From Acidithiobacillus sp. HP-2 (GTDB lineage Bacteria > Pseudomonadota > Gammaproteobacteria > Acidithiobacillales > Acidithiobacillaceae): a DNA stretch of 64,000 bases. Each line of letters starts with the position of its first letter. The first letter of the stretch is position 1. The position numbers were made by a program, and so were the translations under genes. The stretch is taken from the NCBI RefSeq assembly GCF_015100155.1, contig NZ_JACKZA010000012.1, forward strand, positions 1 through 64,000. Reading direction: 5' to 3'. Below are positions 60,752 to 64,000 of this stretch, in pieces. The notes beneath the pieces were generated by a model, which worked only from the letters and a program-made list of their open reading frames with translations, was not told the origin of the DNA and searched no databases.

Positions 60752-61473
60752 CAGTTGCTGTCTCTGGTCTTTGCCAGGAATCGGCTTTCCGCTTCTCCGG
60801 GCTGTAAGGTTTCGCGGGGCCATTCTGCAATTTTCTGGCCGTGGTGGAGTACCAGAAAACGCGAACAAATGCGTTCAAGATCAGAAACAATGTGGGATGA
60901 GAGCAGTACTGCAGCTTCATGCTCCAGGGCGTGTTCCTGCAGCAGGGACAGGAAATCCTGGCGGGCCTGTGGATCCAGTTGGGAAACTGGTTCATCCAGG
61001 ATCAATAAACGCGGGCGGTGGCGCATGGCAAGAACAATTGCCAGACGTTGTCTTTGGCCACCCGAAAGTTCCTGAACTTTTTTGCTGGAGTCCAGATCAG
61101 CCCAGTCTTCGAGTTTTTTCCAGTGGCGACCGGAAGCAGGATAGAAGCCCGCAATCAACTCAAGAAGTTGCTTGACCCGCATCCAGGAAAAACCACTGAA
61201 TTCCTGCGGTACAAAACCAGTCTGAATACGGTTTTGGGTATCCAGTTGCTGGATAGCCTGACCAAATAACTCAATGTCGCCCTCATTGGCGAGGATGAGA
61301 CCGACCAGACAGGTCAGCAGGGTGCTTTTGCCGGCACCATTGGGACCCAGTAATGCCACGATTTCCCCAGGATATAAGTCCAGAGAAACATCCCTGAGTA
61401 TCTGGGCTTCTCCATAGAATTTGCCAACACTTCTGCAGCGTAATAAGGCTGTGTCCTGCCCGGAAGAATTCAT
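60751..61473 (-). CDS. ABC transporter ATP-binding protein
   Basis: 240 aa. Walker A LLGPNGAGKSTL (about 37-48), signature ELSGGQRQRLAIVLAM, Walker B LLILDEPVSQLDPQARQDF and the switch His in LLSSHIVSDLERI. It fits the NatA/CcmA-like branch that drives ABC-2 exporters. It is the first gene of the three-gene operon with the permease/CPBP fusion and the membrane protein; a promoter should lie in 61474-61642, where no gene is visible. Confidence 0.9.
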   Translation of the reverse strand: MNSSGQDTALLRCRSVGKFYGEAQILRDVSLDLYPGEIVALLGPNGAGKSTLLTCLVGLILANEGDIELFGQAIQQLDTQNRIQTGFVPQEFSGFSWMRVKQLLELIAGFYPASGRHWKKLEDWADLDSSKKVQELSGGQRQRLAIVLAMRHRPRLLILDEPVSQLDPQARQDFLSLLQEHALEHEAAVLLSSHIVSDLERICSRFLVLHHGQKIAEWPRETLQPGEAESRFLAKTRDSN

Positions 61474-61642
61474 AGGCGTACACTCACCCGAATGGTTTCA
61501 GGACTTGCGAAAATTCTCCCGTTTTACCAATATGGGGCACTGATTGGAAATAGGACATTGCGGCTCCTGATCCGGTTTTTACCGGTTAGCAGTTTAATAA
61601 TGGACAAATGCTAGCACCATAATATGACAATTTGATGAATGT

Positions 61643-62317
61643 CTATTGATCATGTAAAGAAAGAATCGGCCAGCCTTTGCTTGTGGCATGGGCACCCAGG
61701 CGTTCATCGGGGTTCACGGCAACGGGGTAATCGACGGTTTCCAAAAGGGGCAGGTCATTGTAGGAATCACTGTAAAAGGTGCTGCCTTGCAAACTTTGTT
61801 GCCAATCCAGTTGCTGCTCCTGCAACCAGTGACGCAGGCGTTCGATCTTTCCCGCCTGGAAGCAGGGGGTGCCGACCGTTTTGCCCGTAAATTCTCCATC
61901 TGCGTTTACTTCAGGTTCGGTAGCCAGGAGGTTTTCAATCCCAAATTCAGTGGCGATGGGTGCGGTCACGAAGCGATTGGTGGCCGTAATAATGACCAGC
62001 AAATCGCCCTGCTGGCGGTGGTCTTCCACCAAGGCCCGTGACCGGTTGGAGATCATGGGCAAAACCCTTTCCTGAAGATAATCACGATGCCAGACATCCA
62101 GTTGGGCACGGGGGTGGGCGGCTAATGGCGTGAGCTGAAAGTCCAGAAAGGCATGGATGTCCAGGCGTCCGGCCACATAATCGGCGTAAAACTGATCATT
62201 GCGATGATTGAATTCTTCCGCATCGACAATGCCACGACTGCCCAAAAACTCCATCCAGGCGTGGTCGGAATCACCGGTCAGCAGGGTGTTATCGAGGTCA
62301 AACAGGGTCAAAGCCAT
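61643..62317 (-). CDS. HAD-superfamily IB phosphatase (SerB-like)
   Basis: 224 aa from ATG 62317 with AAGGAGA upstream; the frame extends to 62344 but no start there is better. The HAD motifs: TLFDLDNTLLTGDSDHAW (Asp nucleophile DxD), IITATNRFV (motif II Thr), KIERLRHWLQEQ with the Lys and YSDSYNDLPLLETVDYPVAVNP (motif IV). This is the phosphoserine-phosphatase/CicA-like HAD-IB group. Members dephosphorylate phosphoserine, histidinol phosphate or lysophospholipid; which is not clear. Confidence 0.85.
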   Translation of the reverse strand: MALTLFDLDNTLLTGDSDHAWMEFLGSRGIVDAEEFNHRNDQFYADYVAGRLDIHAFLDFQLTPLAAHPRAQLDVWHRDYLQERVLPMISNRSRALVEDHRQQGDLLVIITATNRFVTAPIATEFGIENLLATEPEVNADGEFTGKTVGTPCFQAGKIERLRHWLQEQQLDWQQSLQGSTFYSDSYNDLPLLETVDYPVAVNPDERLGAHATSKGWPILSLHDQ

Positions 62318-62430
62318 ACATTCTCCTTCTGGTTGGTAGTTCAATTATCTGCAAAAATATACCAGAAAGGGCATTCGGGATACGCCGCCCAAAAATTATC
62401 CACGCCTGAATTTCAGCAAAGGAGTAATGA

Positions 62431-64000
<1,570 letters not shown>

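Overview
This is a bacterial chromosomal window with dense genes, short intergenic gaps, many 4-base stop/start overlaps and GTG/TTG starts. The gene set is proteobacterial: cydAB, opgGH, a C-P lyase cluster, purMN, hda, smc-ligA and queF. Together with several membrane redox proteins it fits a gammaproteobacterium or a member of the Acidithiobacillia. That placement is an inference, because the window has no rRNA or tRNA gene. No tRNA, rRNA or CRISPR array was recognised.

Layout. (1) 1-500: the 3' end of an IS110-type transposase, frameshifted, abutting a truncated copy of a palindromic repeat whose complete 203-bp copy lies at 57442-57644, then a bidirectional terminator. (2) 509-4400, minus strand: a cytochrome bd operon made of a persulfide-dioxygenase-like protein with all its metal ligands replaced, cydA, cydB, a CydX-like two-helix protein and a 29-aa membrane peptide. 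It is preceded by a near-perfect sigma-54 promoter and faces a divergent sigma-54 activator gene (4591). (3) 5921-8525: esterase, CopD-like membrane protein and a lipoamide-dehydrogenase-type flavoprotein. (4) 8855-13436: the osmoregulated periplasmic glucan operon opgG-opgH behind a second sigma-54-like element, with opgH split into two reading frames. (5) 13562-26095: housekeeping and assorted genes (NDUFA9-like reductase, DUF423, MFS, gpmI, ppsA, cytochrome b561-like, SIMPL, purN, purM, sod, hda), followed by yihY.

(6) 26978-48551 is one 21-kb run of minus-strand genes that looks devoted to phosphorus scavenging. In transcription order it holds a large secreted YncE/phosphoesterase fusion, exbB, exbD, a TonB-dependent receptor, a Sel1-repeat protein, a Tat-exported phospholipase C, a second TonB-dependent receptor, an MFS transporter, phnGHIJKLM, a DUF1045 2H-phosphoesterase, phnN and phnF. 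Two promoter regions in this run carry the same triple 11-bp-spaced TGTCA-type repeat, which reads as a PhoB box. The receptor and phospholipase genes are clearly more AT-rich than their surroundings, suggesting acquisition.

(7) 48867-64000: a pair of small genes resembling phage T4 Imm and the T4 polynucleotide kinase domain, a zinc-type CDF exporter, a Sel1 protein, a DUF481 barrel, an FGGY sugar kinase, queF, smc, the complete palindromic repeat, an ABC system whose permease is fused to a CPBP protease domain, a HAD phosphatase, and the first 1570 bases of ligA.
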